Source: WTFV01 sp965200895 (GTDB lineage Bacteria > Acidobacteriota > Vicinamibacteria > Vicinamibacterales > UBA8438). From it: a stretch of 64,000 nucleotides of DNA. Made by a program: the position numbers and the translations under genes. A model generated the notes under the pieces. The model was not told where the DNA came from, ran no database searches, and was given only the letters and a program-made list of their open reading frames with translations. The stretch spans positions 434,001 through 498,000 of the forward strand of contig CBDAVM010000001.1 in the NCBI GenBank assembly GCA_965200895.1, given 5' to 3'. Of the stretch, positions 53,729-62,845 are shown in pieces; the first letter of the stretch is position 1, and each line of letters starts with the position of its first letter.

Positions 53729-54111
53729 GGCTCCTGGTCGACACGTGCACGTTCCTGTGGCTCGCCAGCGACGACCCACGCCTGACCGCGCGCGTGCGCG
53801 CCGCCTTCGCGGACCCCGTGAACGCCGTCTACCTCAGTTCGCTCTCGGTGTGGGAAATCGCCATCAAGCATCGACTGGGTCGTATGCCACTGCCGGATCA
53901 ACCCGGGCGCTACGTGACGGCGCAGCGCGAGCAACTGCGCATCGCGCCTCTTCCCTTTGACGAGGCCTGCGCCGCGCACGACCTCCTGCTACCTTCGCAT
54001 CACCGTGACCCGTTCGACCGCGGCCTGGTGTCGCAGGCGATTCTGCACGGGATGACTCTCGTGACGCCCGACGAGGAGATCGCCCGCTATCCGGCGCCTG
54101 TGCTGTGGTGA
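53725..54111 (+). CDS. VapC-like PIN-domain ribonuclease toxin
   Basis: A 128-residue PIN domain. Acidic residues sit at LLVDTCTFLWLASDD (first Asp), SLSVWEIAIKHRLGRM (Glu) and HHRDPFDRGLVSQAILHG (Asp pair), followed by MTLVTPDEEI (last Asp). This is the PIN subfamily paired with Phd-type antitoxins. VapC toxins cleave tRNA or rRNA. The TGA overlaps the ATG of the HsdM remnant at 54111. Confidence 0.92.
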   Translation: MRLLVDTCTFLWLASDDPRLTARVRAAFADPVNAVYLSSLSVWEIAIKHRLGRMPLPDQPGRYVTAQREQLRIAPLPFDEACAAHDLLLPSHHRDPFDRGLVSQAILHGMTLVTPDEEIARYPAPVLW

Positions 54112-54707
54112 TGGAGCGCCTCGGCCAGCAGGCGTTCGAGTCGTATCTGTGGGGCGCCGCCAACCTGCTGCGCGGCCTGATCGACGCCGGCGACTACAAG
54201 CAGTACGTCTTTCCGCTGCTCTTCTTCAAGCGCCTCTCCGACGTCTGGGACGAGGAGTACCGCAGCGCGCTCGACGACACGGGCGACGCGAGCTACGCGC
54301 GGGCGACGGCCGACGACCGCGACGCCTGGCGCAACGACCCGTGGGGCCGCAACACGCTCGGCACGCCGCCGCAGGGGCGCGCCGACTACGCCTTCTTCCA
54401 GCACATCCTCGCCAGTCTCGACCCCGAGACCGGGCGCTGCGCCATCCTCTTCCACTGCGCGTTCGCCGATGAGCCGGGTTTCGCCGCCGTCGCGTCAACT
54501 GCCGACATTCTCGCCAACGACGGTAACCTTTCCATCCCGCGCTACGTGCGGCGGCCTGCCGATGCACCGGCCAGCGCCGGCTCAAAGGGCGACCTCCGGC
54601 AGGCGTGGACCGACTTCGAGGCGGGCAGCGCCGCGTTCTGGCGCGAGATGGACGAGGTGGTCGAGATGCTCGACGCCGTCGTCGCCGACGGCAGGTCTGA
54701 TGGGTAG
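54111..54707 (+). pseudogene. Type I restriction methyltransferase HsdM remnant with two in-frame deletions
   Basis: The 198-codon frame is a patchwork of three parts of HsdM in the right order: the N-terminal helical domain (FESYLWGAANLLRGLIDAGD, YVFPLLFFKRLSDVWDEEYR), a piece of the catalytic domain (DPWGRNTLGTPPQGRADYAF, QHILASLDPETGRCAILF) and the C-terminal specificity-contact region (ADEPGFAAVASTADILANDG, NLSIPRYVRR). The SAM-binding motif and NPPY catalytic motif are missing. Full HsdM is about 500 residues. The frame has stayed open, so a short protein may still be made, but it cannot methylate. No hsdS or hsdR is adjacent. It overlaps the vapC stop. Confidence 0.82.
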
Positions 54708-54800
54708 CGGCAGTCTCGGCTTCCGCGCACAGCGCCGCCGATGGATCGAGCGCGCCGCGCCGCCGACGGATCGAGAAATCCGGCACAAGCCCGTATCCCG

Positions 54801-55412
54801 ATGAATCCGCAGATCGCCAAATGGAACGCCCGCTACGCCGGACGCGCGCCGGGCAGTCTGTCGGAACCGTCCCCGCCGCTGCCCGACGCGTTGGCCGGCG
54901 TGCGAGCCGGACGCGCACTGGACCTGGCCTGCGGTACGGGCCGGCATGCGGTCTGGCTCGCCTCCCGGGGCTGGAGAGTCGACGCGGTGGATGGCTCGGA
55001 CGTTGCCGTCACGCTGCTGCTCGCGCACGCGAAACGGGCCGGCTGCTCCGATCGCATCCGGACACACGTCGCCGATCTCGAAACCGACCCGCCGGAATTC
55101 GCGATCGAGCCGGCGGCGTACGACCTGATCGTCGACTGCCACTTCCTGCACCGTCCGCTGTTCGCGGCGGTCCGCGACGGGATTCGTCCGGGCGGGCTGT
55201 TGGTGGCCGCGCTGCATCTGCCCGCGCCGGACGGGCAGTTCGGTCACCGCTACGTGCTGCAGCCGGGAGAACTGGAGCGCATGGTCAGGGAATGGCGGTG
55301 GGAGGTGCTCCACGCCGTGGAGCGGGTCGCGCAAACCGCCGCCGCCGATGATCCCGGCGTCACCGAGATGGTCGCCCGGCGGCCCGGTGGTCGCCCGGCC
55401 GAACAGCCGTGA
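54801..55412 (+). CDS. Class I SAM-dependent methyltransferase
   Basis: A 203-residue protein. The SAM motif is ALDLACGTGRHAVWLASRGW, followed by VDAVDGSDVAVTLLLAHAKR and a post-II segment AYDLIVDCHFLHRPLFAAVR, GGLLVAALHLPAP. It starts WNARYAGRAPGS, as in tellurite-resistance TehB-like or related small-molecule methyltransferases. The specific substrate is not known. The ATG at 54801 is chosen as the last start before the conserved WNARY segment. Confidence 0.86.
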   Translation: MNPQIAKWNARYAGRAPGSLSEPSPPLPDALAGVRAGRALDLACGTGRHAVWLASRGWRVDAVDGSDVAVTLLLAHAKRAGCSDRIRTHVADLETDPPEFAIEPAAYDLIVDCHFLHRPLFAAVRDGIRPGGLLVAALHLPAPDGQFGHRYVLQPGELERMVREWRWEVLHAVERVAQTAAADDPGVTEMVARRPGGRPAEQP

Positions 55413-55492
55413 CCGACCGGCGGGCAAACGGACGCCTGCCGGCAGGACGCGGGGGCCGACGACGACTCCGCCGCCGCCCCCTGGCAAGTCGC

Positions 55493-56530
55493 CTACTGCT
55501 GAGACGCGGCGTCACGCTCCGCCGCGCGCGCGCCCGACAGGATGTTGAACAGCCCGTAGTTGCCCTCGTGACAGGCGTACTCGTACATCCCCTCGCCGCG
55601 CTTCATCGGCAGCGCCGCGGTGAACGGCCGCGTGAACGTGGTCGGGTCGTTGACCGTGAACTCGTAGAGCAGCGTGTCCTCGCCGACGCGGCTGAACCGC
55701 TCCGTAAGATGCAGCGTCGAACCGTCGCCGATGGCCGTCGCCACCGACGGATTGAAGCTGGCCACCTTGTCGGTGAAGTTGGTCGACTCGACGACCAGCG
55801 TGTCGCCGTCCCAGTAGCCGCGCGAGTCGCCCATCCACTGCGTGACGCTCCCGGGGAGGTGTTCGCGGCCGTCGAGCGGCACGATGCGGGCGTCGTGGAC
55901 CATCTCGTGCAGGATCACCACGTGGTCCGGCGTCTGGAAGATCTGGAGGTTCTGGTTGTAGCCGGCCGGCACGATCGGCGGGCCGGAGTTGAACCCGAGC
56001 AGGCAGCGCTCGGCCAGTCCGCGATCCTCGTAGCTGTCGGCCCCGATGCCGGCGGCCCGGACCCGGACCGGGCGGGCGCCCGGACGATCCTCGCCGAGCG
56101 ACAGCTCGATCAGCTCGAACCCGGGCTGCAGCGGCGGCACGCGGCCCTCCGGCGGGTCGACGATGAGCGCCGTGCGCTGGTCGTCGACCACGCTGGCGCC
56201 CTGGTCCACCCAGTAGTGGTTGTAGCCCCCGACATTGCCGCCCACCGGCAGCAGCTCACCGCTCCGCTCGGTGGGCGCGTTCAGCTCGGCGCTGCGCTCG
56301 GCCGACCGCGCCTCGATCTCGGCCGCCTGCTCGTCGGTCAGGACCGCGCTGTCCTGATCCTCCGGCCGCTGCAGCGGCGTCAGGGTCTTGAAGTCCCAGA
56401 CGCCCTGCAGGTCGGGCCGGCCGTCCGGCAGGCGCGGCGGCTCGAACCGCTCCTGGGCGCCAGCCGGCGCGAATGCACCCGCCGCCAATGCCGCCACCAT
56501 GCACGCGACGGCGAAACCGCGAAACGTCAT
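55493..56530 (-). CDS. Secreted protein of unknown function, paralogue A
   Basis: A 345-residue protein with AAGGAGG before the ATG at 56530 and a signal peptide ending APAGAQE. Conserved landmarks: LPDGRPDLQGVWDFKTLTPL, LTDEQAAEIEARS, NHYWVDQGASVV, DRGLAERCLLGFNSGPPIVP, RGYWDGDTLVVESTNF and MYEYACHEGNYGLFNILSGA. The same landmarks, in order, occur in the next gene, so these are paralogues. I recognise the pattern from hypothetical secreted proteins of Acidobacteriota, with no function known to me. Confidence 0.7.
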   Translation of the reverse strand: MTFRGFAVACMVAALAAGAFAPAGAQERFEPPRLPDGRPDLQGVWDFKTLTPLQRPEDQDSAVLTDEQAAEIEARSAERSAELNAPTERSGELLPVGGNVGGYNHYWVDQGASVVDDQRTALIVDPPEGRVPPLQPGFELIELSLGEDRPGARPVRVRAAGIGADSYEDRGLAERCLLGFNSGPPIVPAGYNQNLQIFQTPDHVVILHEMVHDARIVPLDGREHLPGSVTQWMGDSRGYWDGDTLVVESTNFTDKVASFNPSVATAIGDGSTLHLTERFSRVGEDTLLYEFTVNDPTTFTRPFTAALPMKRGEGMYEYACHEGNYGLFNILSGARAAERDAASQQ

Positions 56531-56693
56531 CTCGAACCTCCTTTGCGTTCCTCGACGCCTGACAGCCCGTGGCGAAAGTCCCCGCGGCACTCGAGCGGCG
56601 ATGCATCCCGCCCGGACTGCGTTGTTCGTCGGTTACAGATGCCCGATTTCCGCCTTCCTCACGGGAGCAGGCGGGTCATGCCGCGGCTCATCC

Positions 56694-57689
56694 TCACCGG
56701 CGGGCCTCCACCGCCCGCGACGACGCGAGCAGGTTGGTCATCCCGTAGTTGCCCTCGTGACAGGCGTACTCGAACAGCGGCCCCTCGGCCGGACGCCACG
56801 GCACCATTGCGCTCCACGGCCGCGTCCACACGCTCGGGTCGGTCACCGTGAACGAGTACTCGATGGCGTTCGCGCCGCGGCGGGTGAAGCGCTCGACGAC
56901 GCGGCGGTCCGGGCCCGAGCCGAGATAGTCGGTCTGCCGGTGGAAGTTGCTCGTCTCCACGACCAGCGTGTCACCCTCCCAGCGTCCACGCGACACGCCC
57001 AGCCACAGCCGGACGTGCGCGGGCAGGTCGGGCTGGTCGGTGACCGGGATGATGCGGAAGTCATGAATCTGTTCCTGGAAGATGACGACGTAACCCGGCG
57101 ACTGCAGAATGTGGACGTGGTTGTTGTAGCCGCTCGACGTGATGGGCACGTGGCGGTAGACGAGACAGCGGTCGCCCAGATCCATGTCCTCGGGCCCGTG
57201 CGCCGGGACCCGCCCGCGTTTGGCGGCGGCCAGCCGTCGCGCCTCCTCTGTCGCCTCGTACGCCTGCCGCTCGGGCGTGCGCGGCGGCAGGCGGCCGTCG
57301 GCCGGATCGGTGACCAGCGACGTGCGGCCGATGGAGATGCCGCGGTCCCACCAGAACTGGTTGTAGGCGAGGGCCACGTCCTGCTCGCGGGTCAGCTCGC
57401 TGCGCCGCTCGGAGGTCGCCCGCGTCTCGGAGGCGAGGTTCGCGGCGGCTATCTCCTCGTCGGTCAGCCACTCGCGGCCGGCGTGCTCCGGCGCGCGTTC
57501 GAGCGGCGTGATGGTGCCGTGGTTCCACAGGCCCTGCAGGGCGGGATCACCCCACGGCGTGCGGGGCGCTGCGGTCTGCGCGTCAGCGGCGGCGACGCCG
57601 TCAGCAGCAGCGACCTGCGCCGACGCCGGGTGCAACGGTCCGACGACTCCGAGCATCACGAGCGCACAAACCAGCGTTGGCGCCTTCAT
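56694..57689 (-). CDS. Secreted protein of unknown function, paralogue B
   Basis: A 331-residue protein with GGAGG before the ATG at 57689 and a signal ending HPASAQ. Landmarks match paralogue A: WGDPALQGLWNHGTITPLER, LTDEEIAAANLAS, NQFWWDRGISIG, LGDRCLVYRHVPITSSGYNN, RGRWEGDTLVVETSNF and LFEYACHEGNYGMTNLLASS. Gene B lies upstream of gene A on the same strand (163 nt between them), so it is likely a tandem duplication. Function unknown. Confidence 0.7.
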   Translation of the reverse strand: MKAPTLVCALVMLGVVGPLHPASAQVAAADGVAAADAQTAAPRTPWGDPALQGLWNHGTITPLERAPEHAGREWLTDEEIAAANLASETRATSERRSELTREQDVALAYNQFWWDRGISIGRTSLVTDPADGRLPPRTPERQAYEATEEARRLAAAKRGRVPAHGPEDMDLGDRCLVYRHVPITSSGYNNHVHILQSPGYVVIFQEQIHDFRIIPVTDQPDLPAHVRLWLGVSRGRWEGDTLVVETSNFHRQTDYLGSGPDRRVVERFTRRGANAIEYSFTVTDPSVWTRPWSAMVPWRPAEGPLFEYACHEGNYGMTNLLASSRAVEARR

Positions 57690-57982
57690 GGCATCCTCCA
57701 GACTCGCTCCGAGCACTCCCGCTCGCTCCGAGCGCCGTCCACCCATGATCGCCCAGTCGCGCGCCGCGCGCAACCGGCGTCCCGGCGTTTGCCCTCCGCG
57801 CCGGCGCTTCGCAGCCGTGCCCCGGGTTCCGGCCGCGCAACCAGCCGGCGCCGGCAGAGGAATCAGGGCATGGCTGCGCGACGCGGCGGCTCGCACGACG
57901 CGCGTACCATTTCGCCGGACCACGAGCAGGATCGCAGAACCGCAGGAGTGTCGTGGGCAGCCGCAGACCTGACCCGCCGACC

Positions 57983-58172
57983 TGACGACCCGACCGGGCC
58001 GACTCCGATGCGTCGAACCACTGCGACTTCCGCATCGACCCGGCGACCCTGCGGCGGGACGACACACCGCCGGACTACCGCGCCTTCCGCGAAGCCATGG
58101 CCAACCTGGTGATCCACCAGGACTACGCCGACCAATCGCGCAAGGCGGTCATCCGGCGCTACGCCGACCAAC
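57983..58172 (+). pseudogene. RecG-like/AlbA-type protein remnant
   Basis: After an in-frame stop at 57983 the plus strand reads HCDFRIDPATLRRDDTPPDY, RAFREAMANLVIHQDYADQS and RKAVIRRYADQ, which match the middle of RecG-related ATP-binding proteins with an AlbA_2 domain. Both ends are missing, and the frame then runs into unrelated sequence. 58173-58450 has no intact gene; one short basic frame ends near 58408. Confidence 0.55.
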
Positions 58173-58450
58173 ACCCGCGAGGCGGGGTTCGATTTGCTGC
58201 TCGTCCACGGTTTTCGGCCGGGACGGTTCGGGGCTCGATGCCGGGCGCGGCGGCGTCCGTTTGGACAACGGGGAAAGGTCCATCCTGCCCCGAGAAAAGC
58301 TGCGACGACTGTTCCCGCTTCCGCCTCTTGCGGATGCCAGACGCGCGGGCAGACCGCCACGAGCTGATACTTCGGTGGCTGCAAGCCGCCCCCGTTTCAT
58401 GACGTCGGGGTGAGCGGCACCCCGATCCCGGAGTACGGTGGGGTTTCACT

Positions 58451-58585
58451 GTGGACCGGCTGATACTGCCACGCCCGGCCGATATGCTCTGGCGGCGCAT
58501 CGAGGAACCGCTGCGTCTCGCACTGCGGCATCTGCAACCGGCGGGCATGCAGTGGACTGTGGGTGGCGGGGCGGTCCTGGCGGCG
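58451..58585 (+). pseudogene. N-terminal remnant of an AbiEii-like nucleotidyltransferase
   Basis: A GTG at 58451 starts VDRLILPRPADMLWRRIEEP and LRLALRHLQPAGMQWTVGGG, the beginning of nucleotidyltransferase proteins of the AbiEii/AbiGii toxin group (WTVGGG precedes the catalytic Asp pair). The homology ends at AVLAA near 58585, before the catalytic motif, so it is inactive. AbiE proteins take part in phage abortive infection. Confidence 0.5.
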
Positions 58586-58613
58586 TACGCGCCCCGGCTC
58601 CCATGTCATATCA

Positions 58614-59747
58614 TCAAGTTCCCGGCTCGATGTCCAGGAACCGGTATTTCCCGGCAACCGTCGTCGCGTACACGACAACGGGTCTGTTGATCAGGGGGCC
58701 GATCACGTCGTCGACTTCCTCGCCTACAGCATGCACATGACAGGACTGCCCGTCATCGAGAGTCACATCGAGCCAGTCGTGGTCGAGATGGACCGCGCGG
58801 AGTACGCCTTGCAAAGATTGCGGTTGGGCCGCCCCTGGTGTTTCGTTCCCCGGTTTGTTCTTCCGAATGACGTCCCCGAGCTTGTCACGAACCTCCGCGT
58901 CGAGGCTGATCGACCCGGAGTCACCGGGCTGCCGAATATCCAGTTTCTTGCACACTCTTCCGTCCGGTGCCAGATTCCGTGTCAGTTTCAGGAACGTGTT
59001 GCGATAGTTCAGAGGCTGGACGACTTCCGCAAGGCCGTTATCGGGATCCTCGATCCCGGTTCGGAGGATCTGTAGAAAGCGCTCCGCAACATCGCCCGGA
59101 GACGGCGACTTCGAAAAAAGACGGGGTTGGTGTTCCCTCTGGATGGCGACGGCGAACTGATAGCTGCCGGGTGCGGTGTGGAACAGCCACGGACGGCAAC
59201 TGGTCTGGATCTCTTTGCTCGGTGCACCGCGCCGGCGATGTTCGAGGCCATGAAGGAGCTCGGCGGTTCGGTGGAAAAGCGACTGGACGATCTTCACCTT
59301 GTCGACAACCAGATCGAGCGGGGCTCCGCCCGCCACAACCTCGCCCCCCTGGACAGAAATCAGAATCTCACCCGATGCAAACTCGCCCGACGCGCTGCTG
59401 CGAGTCCGTTCGCTCCAAATCGATTGCAGCAGGTATCTGAGTTGTTCCTTGGCGAAGGCGGGCAAGGAATCGGCTCGCAGCCAGCGGTACGCAGTTTCTT
59501 CAGCGCGGTCGAACAGGGCCGCCTTGCGGTCGAACAGGGCCGCCTTGTAGTACAGCGACACGGCGCTCACCGACGAGATCCCGATGGTTCGCGTCTTCGT
59601 GGCGTCCAGCTCCTCGACAGCCTGTCTCTCGGCGTCGCCGGCGCGTGCATACAGCTCTTGCGCCTCCTCGCGCCGGCCGTCGCGCTGCGCGGTCTGCGCT
59701 GCCGATGCGAAGCGCTCGCTGGCTTGGTGATTCTCAATCCAGGACAT
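58614..59747 (-). CDS. Protein of unknown function inside a defence-gene graveyard
   Basis: A 377-residue intact frame. The N-terminal half is helical (FASAAQTAQRDGRREEAQEL, ELDATKTRTIGISSVSAVSL) with a TPR-like look around AEETAYRWLRADSLPAFAKE. A middle segment VSVQGGEVV-like (GEILISVQGGEVVAGGAPLD) precedes KIVQSLFHRTAELLHGLEH, then PSKEIQTSCRPWLFHTAPGS and YQFAVAIQREHQPRLF. The C-terminus has VHLDHDWLDVTLDDG and ends KYRFLDIEPGT. No catalytic motif I know is present. It carries an in-frame 21-bp tandem duplication giving KAALFDR twice. The neighbours are defence-gene fragments, so a defence role is possible, which is inference only. Confidence 0.65.
   Translation of the reverse strand: MSWIENHQASERFASAAQTAQRDGRREEAQELYARAGDAERQAVEELDATKTRTIGISSVSAVSLYYKAALFDRKAALFDRAEETAYRWLRADSLPAFAKEQLRYLLQSIWSERTRSSASGEFASGEILISVQGGEVVAGGAPLDLVVDKVKIVQSLFHRTAELLHGLEHRRRGAPSKEIQTSCRPWLFHTAPGSYQFAVAIQREHQPRLFSKSPSPGDVAERFLQILRTGIEDPDNGLAEVVQPLNYRNTFLKLTRNLAPDGRVCKKLDIRQPGDSGSISLDAEVRDKLGDVIRKNKPGNETPGAAQPQSLQGVLRAVHLDHDWLDVTLDDGQSCHVHAVGEEVDDVIGPLINRPVVVYATTVAGKYRFLDIEPGT
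59505..59546. repeat. 21-bp in-frame tandem duplication
   Basis: A 21-bp unit (GCGGTCGAACAGGGCC then GCCTT) at 59505-59525 is repeated exactly at 59526-59546. On the coding strand it doubles KAALFDR in the unknown protein. Confidence 0.93.
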
Positions 59748-59909
59748 CGCCCTAGCTGCCCCTCACGTCACGCCTGCCGGGACTCGAGATCCGCCAGCAC
59801 GATCAGGCGGGCCCTGAACCCGACGACGCCCGCCATCGCGGGCAGATTGCTGTTCCCCGCCGCGGCCTGGGCCAGCTTGTCGATCAGCCGTCGTTCGACC
59901 TCTACCTCG

Positions 59910-60403
59910 GATCCGGACCGCCTGCTGCGTGAGGAGGGCCTGCTGCGGGCCGTCACGGCGCGCGGATTCACGGTGCTTCCGTTCGAGGACCCCATCGCTT
60001 TCCGCTTTGCCTGCGAGTCGCGTCTGCGGCCGCAGTGGGAGCGGGGGGAGCATGCCGACCTGGTCGTCGTGACGGAGGCGATCCGACGACGCTGCCGTAC
60101 GACCTCGCACGGGCGGAACGGCGCCTGTCGTTCTCGCTGGCCGAGCTGTTCCCGCGGCTGAGCGCACCGGTGCTCGCCGGCCTCGACCGCGGTGACCTCG
60201 ACGCCCTCGACGCCGCCCTGGCCGCCGAGTCGCCGGACCACGCCCTCGGCCCGGCGGAGACCCGCGCGTTCGTCCTGCGGCGCGTGCTGGGGATTGCGCC
60301 CGGCCGGTCGTCGTTCGTCCAGCCACCGGCGCGCCCGGTGGCGCACGGCGGCATCAGCATCGAGGAGGTGATCGTGCCCTTCGTGGAGATCGATCGGCCG
60401 TGA
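59910..60403 (+). pseudogene. BREX PglZ remnant (type 3-like)
   Basis: The plus strand reads DPDRLLREEGLLRAVTARGF, VLPFEDPIAFRFACESRLRP and QWERGEHADLVVVTEA in one frame to about 60080. It then continues in another frame as DPTTLPYDLARAERRLSFSL and TRAFVLRRVLGIAPG, then PVAHGGISIEEVIVPFVEID before the stop at 60403. That is the start and the very end of a PglZ protein of the BREX type 3 kind. A one-base deletion near 60079 explains the shift. The initial ~20 residues and the ~500-residue core, including the phosphatase site, are deleted. It is dead. No brxC or helicase is adjacent. Confidence 0.7.
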
Positions 60404-60993
60404 CCACCGGGATCGACGTCGTCACGCTTCGGCTGGCGCGCGCGGGGCAAGCACAGCATGACCGCGCCATTGCGCATCATCGGCTTCGACCGACGGAGCC
60501 ACCGACGCCCGCAGCCCGCATGACCGAAGGTATGGCCGCACCGACACGGACCAGAGGATTCGATCGGCGCAGCGGCAGGCGCTCGCCGCACGCATGACCG
60601 GGTCACGCCGGGGAACGCGAGCCGTGGCGCGAGGCCGCACCGGAGCGGCCGGCGCCGCACACCCGCCGAGGACATCGTCCGGTTCGACCCGCCGCCGACC
60701 GGATGCGACGTAGAGGATGGCTGACCTGTCGGGTACCATGTGCACAGGAACGCACAATCTTGTGCTTGACGAAAACTGCTGGAGGAGACGCTGCGGATCA
60801 GCGGCGCGCGCTCCTGCTCGAAGGCCGTGGATCGCGCGCTTTCGGAGTTCGCCCCGCCACGCGAAGGCCGGAACACACCTTAATTAACGAAGCCTTCGAC
60901 CTGTCCGAACAACCGGGACCACCTCAAGCACGGTTCCGTAAACTGTTCTGGTGCAACGACTTGCATCGTCAGCGAAAGAAACACTGACACCCC
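60404..60993. other. 590-bp stretch with a VapB remnant and no intact gene
   Basis: Downstream of the PglZ remnant. The segment MTAPLRIIGFDRRS (from an ATG near 60457) starts like a gene but stops after 21 codons. Apart from the VapB remnant (next entry) nothing can be supported. Confidence 0.5.
60739..60860 (+). pseudogene. VapB-type antitoxin remnant with one-base frameshift
   Basis: An ATG at 60739 reads THNLVLDEN in one frame, and the following frame reads KLLEETLRISGARSCSKAVD then RALSEFA. Joined across GAAAAC at 60772-60777, where one A appears lost, it matches the RHH antitoxin pattern LVLDEKLLEETLRISGARS. No toxin gene follows. Confidence 0.5.
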
Positions 60994-62838
60994 GTGAACC
61001 TGATCCGCTGGACGGCGACATTCCTCCGACCCTACCGCCCGCGGGTCGCCGCCGTTCTGGGACTGTCGCTGGTCGAGATCGGCCTCGTCACGCTGGCGCC
61101 GTGGGCCCTGAAGCTCATCGTCGACAGCGTGCTCGGCGACCAGCCGCTTCCCGCTCCGCTCGTCGCGCTTTTTCCCTTCCTCTCCGAGTCGGTACCGATC
61201 GTCCTGCTGATGCTGTTCGCGGGCGGCGGCCTGCTCGTCGAGCTGTCCGCGGAGGCCGTTCGCCTGACGCACACCCAGATCGAGGTGGACATGGGACAGC
61301 GGGTTGTCCACGACCTGCGCAGCCGCCTGCTGGAACACCTGCAGGCGCTGCCGCTGCGGCACCACCTCACCCACCGCACGTCGGACGCAGTCTACCGGCT
61401 GGACGCCGACACCTACTGCATCAACGACCTGGTCACCGGTGGCGCGTTGCCCATCGCACTCGCCGCGCTGCATCTCGGCGTGATGTTCGTCGTCGTCCTG
61501 ACCCTCGATGCGACGCTGGCCCTGCTGGCGCTGGCCGTGGCGCCGTTCCTGTACCTGTGTCTGCGCTACCACGCAACGACGCTGAGCGAGCGGGCCGAGC
61601 AGGTCAAGATGCTCGAGTCGGGGCTGGTCGAGCGGGCCTACGAGACGCTGCGGTCGATCGCGGCGATCAAGAGCTTCGCCCGCGAACGGCACGAGCTGGG
61701 CCGCTTCGCCCGCACCAGCCGCGACACCGCCCGCGCGCGGGTGCGCCTGACGTGGCAGGAGTCGCTCTTCTCGCTGGCCGTGACCACGGTGACGCTGATC
61801 GGCACGGCGGTGATTCTCGTCGTCGGCGGTCTGCGCGTCGTCGACGGGGCGCTCACCATCGGCCAACTGCTCGTCGTCATCGCCTATCTGGCCCGGGTCT
61901 ACGACCCGGTGGCCGAGATCGCGCATACCGTGGGCAATCTGCAGCAGGCGGTGGTAGGCGCCGGCCGGGTACGCGACATCCTGGCGCTGGAGCCTGAGGT
62001 CGCCGACGCGCCCGGCGCGATCGACACCGGCCGGCTGGATGGACACGTCCGCTTCCAGGCGGTCCATTTCTCCTACGACGGCGTGCGCACCGTGCTCGAC
62101 GACGTCAACTTCGCCGCGCGGCCCGGCGAGCTGGTCGCCATCGTCGGCCCGACCGGGGCCGGCAAGACGACGCTCGCGCACCTGATCCCGCGGCTCTTCG
62201 AGCCCACATCGGGGCGGGTCCTGATCGACGGGCGCGACGCCCGCGCCTACCGCCTCCGTTCGCTCCGCGAACGGATTGCCCTGGTGCCACAGGATCCGCT
62301 CCTCTTCGCGGGCACCATTGCCGACAACATCCGCTACGGGCGGCTCGACGCCTCGGACGAGGAGGTCGCGCAGGCCGCCCGGGACGCCCAGATACACGCG
62401 GCCATCGCCCGCCTGCCGCACGGCTACGACACGCCGGTCGCGGAGGCCGGCGCCACACTCTCCGGCGGCGAGCGCCAGCGGCTCGGCATCGCGCGGGCGC
62501 TGCTGAAGCGGGCGCCGATCCTGATCCTGGATGAACCGACGTCTGCGGTGGACACCCTGGCCGAGGCGGCGGTCTTCGACACCCTGCGCCGCCTGCGGGA
62601 CCGTTGCACGACGTTCGTCATCGCGCATCGCCTGTCGACCATCCGCGACGCCACCCGCATCCTCGTGCTGCAGGACGGACGGATCACGGCCCAGGGCCGT
62701 CACCAGACCCTGCTCGCCTCCAGCGATCTCTATCGCCGCATGTGGGAGCGCCTGGCCAGCGGCGGGTCGCTCGACGATCCCGATCTGGCCGACTCCGCGG
62801 CAACCCCGGCGGACGTGGCGCTGCCGGCGCGTTCCTGA
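60994..62838 (+). CDS. ABC exporter (fused permease and ATPase)
   Basis: A 614-residue half-transporter from a GTG at 60994. Six membrane segments fall in residues ~15-330 (LGLSLVEIGLVTLAPWALKL, TVTLIGTAVILVVGGLRVV), with the cytoplasmic coupling region KSFARERHELGRF. The ATPase has Walker A GPTGAGKTTLAH, Q-loop ALVPQDPLLFAG, signature TLSGGERQRLGIARA and Walker B ILILDEPTSAVD. This is the MsbA/lipid-A or drug-exporter class that works as a dimer. Its substrate is not known. It is followed 7 nt later by a glycosyltransferase-like gene, so it may export a glycosylated product. Confidence 0.93.
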   Translation: MNLIRWTATFLRPYRPRVAAVLGLSLVEIGLVTLAPWALKLIVDSVLGDQPLPAPLVALFPFLSESVPIVLLMLFAGGGLLVELSAEAVRLTHTQIEVDMGQRVVHDLRSRLLEHLQALPLRHHLTHRTSDAVYRLDADTYCINDLVTGGALPIALAALHLGVMFVVVLTLDATLALLALAVAPFLYLCLRYHATTLSERAEQVKMLESGLVERAYETLRSIAAIKSFARERHELGRFARTSRDTARARVRLTWQESLFSLAVTTVTLIGTAVILVVGGLRVVDGALTIGQLLVVIAYLARVYDPVAEIAHTVGNLQQAVVGAGRVRDILALEPEVADAPGAIDTGRLDGHVRFQAVHFSYDGVRTVLDDVNFAARPGELVAIVGPTGAGKTTLAHLIPRLFEPTSGRVLIDGRDARAYRLRSLRERIALVPQDPLLFAGTIADNIRYGRLDASDEEVAQAARDAQIHAAIARLPHGYDTPVAEAGATLSGGERQRLGIARALLKRAPILILDEPTSAVDTLAEAAVFDTLRRLRDRCTTFVIAHRLSTIRDATRILVLQDGRITAQGRHQTLLASSDLYRRMWERLASGGSLDDPDLADSAATPADVALPARS

Positions 62839-62845
62839 CGCGATC

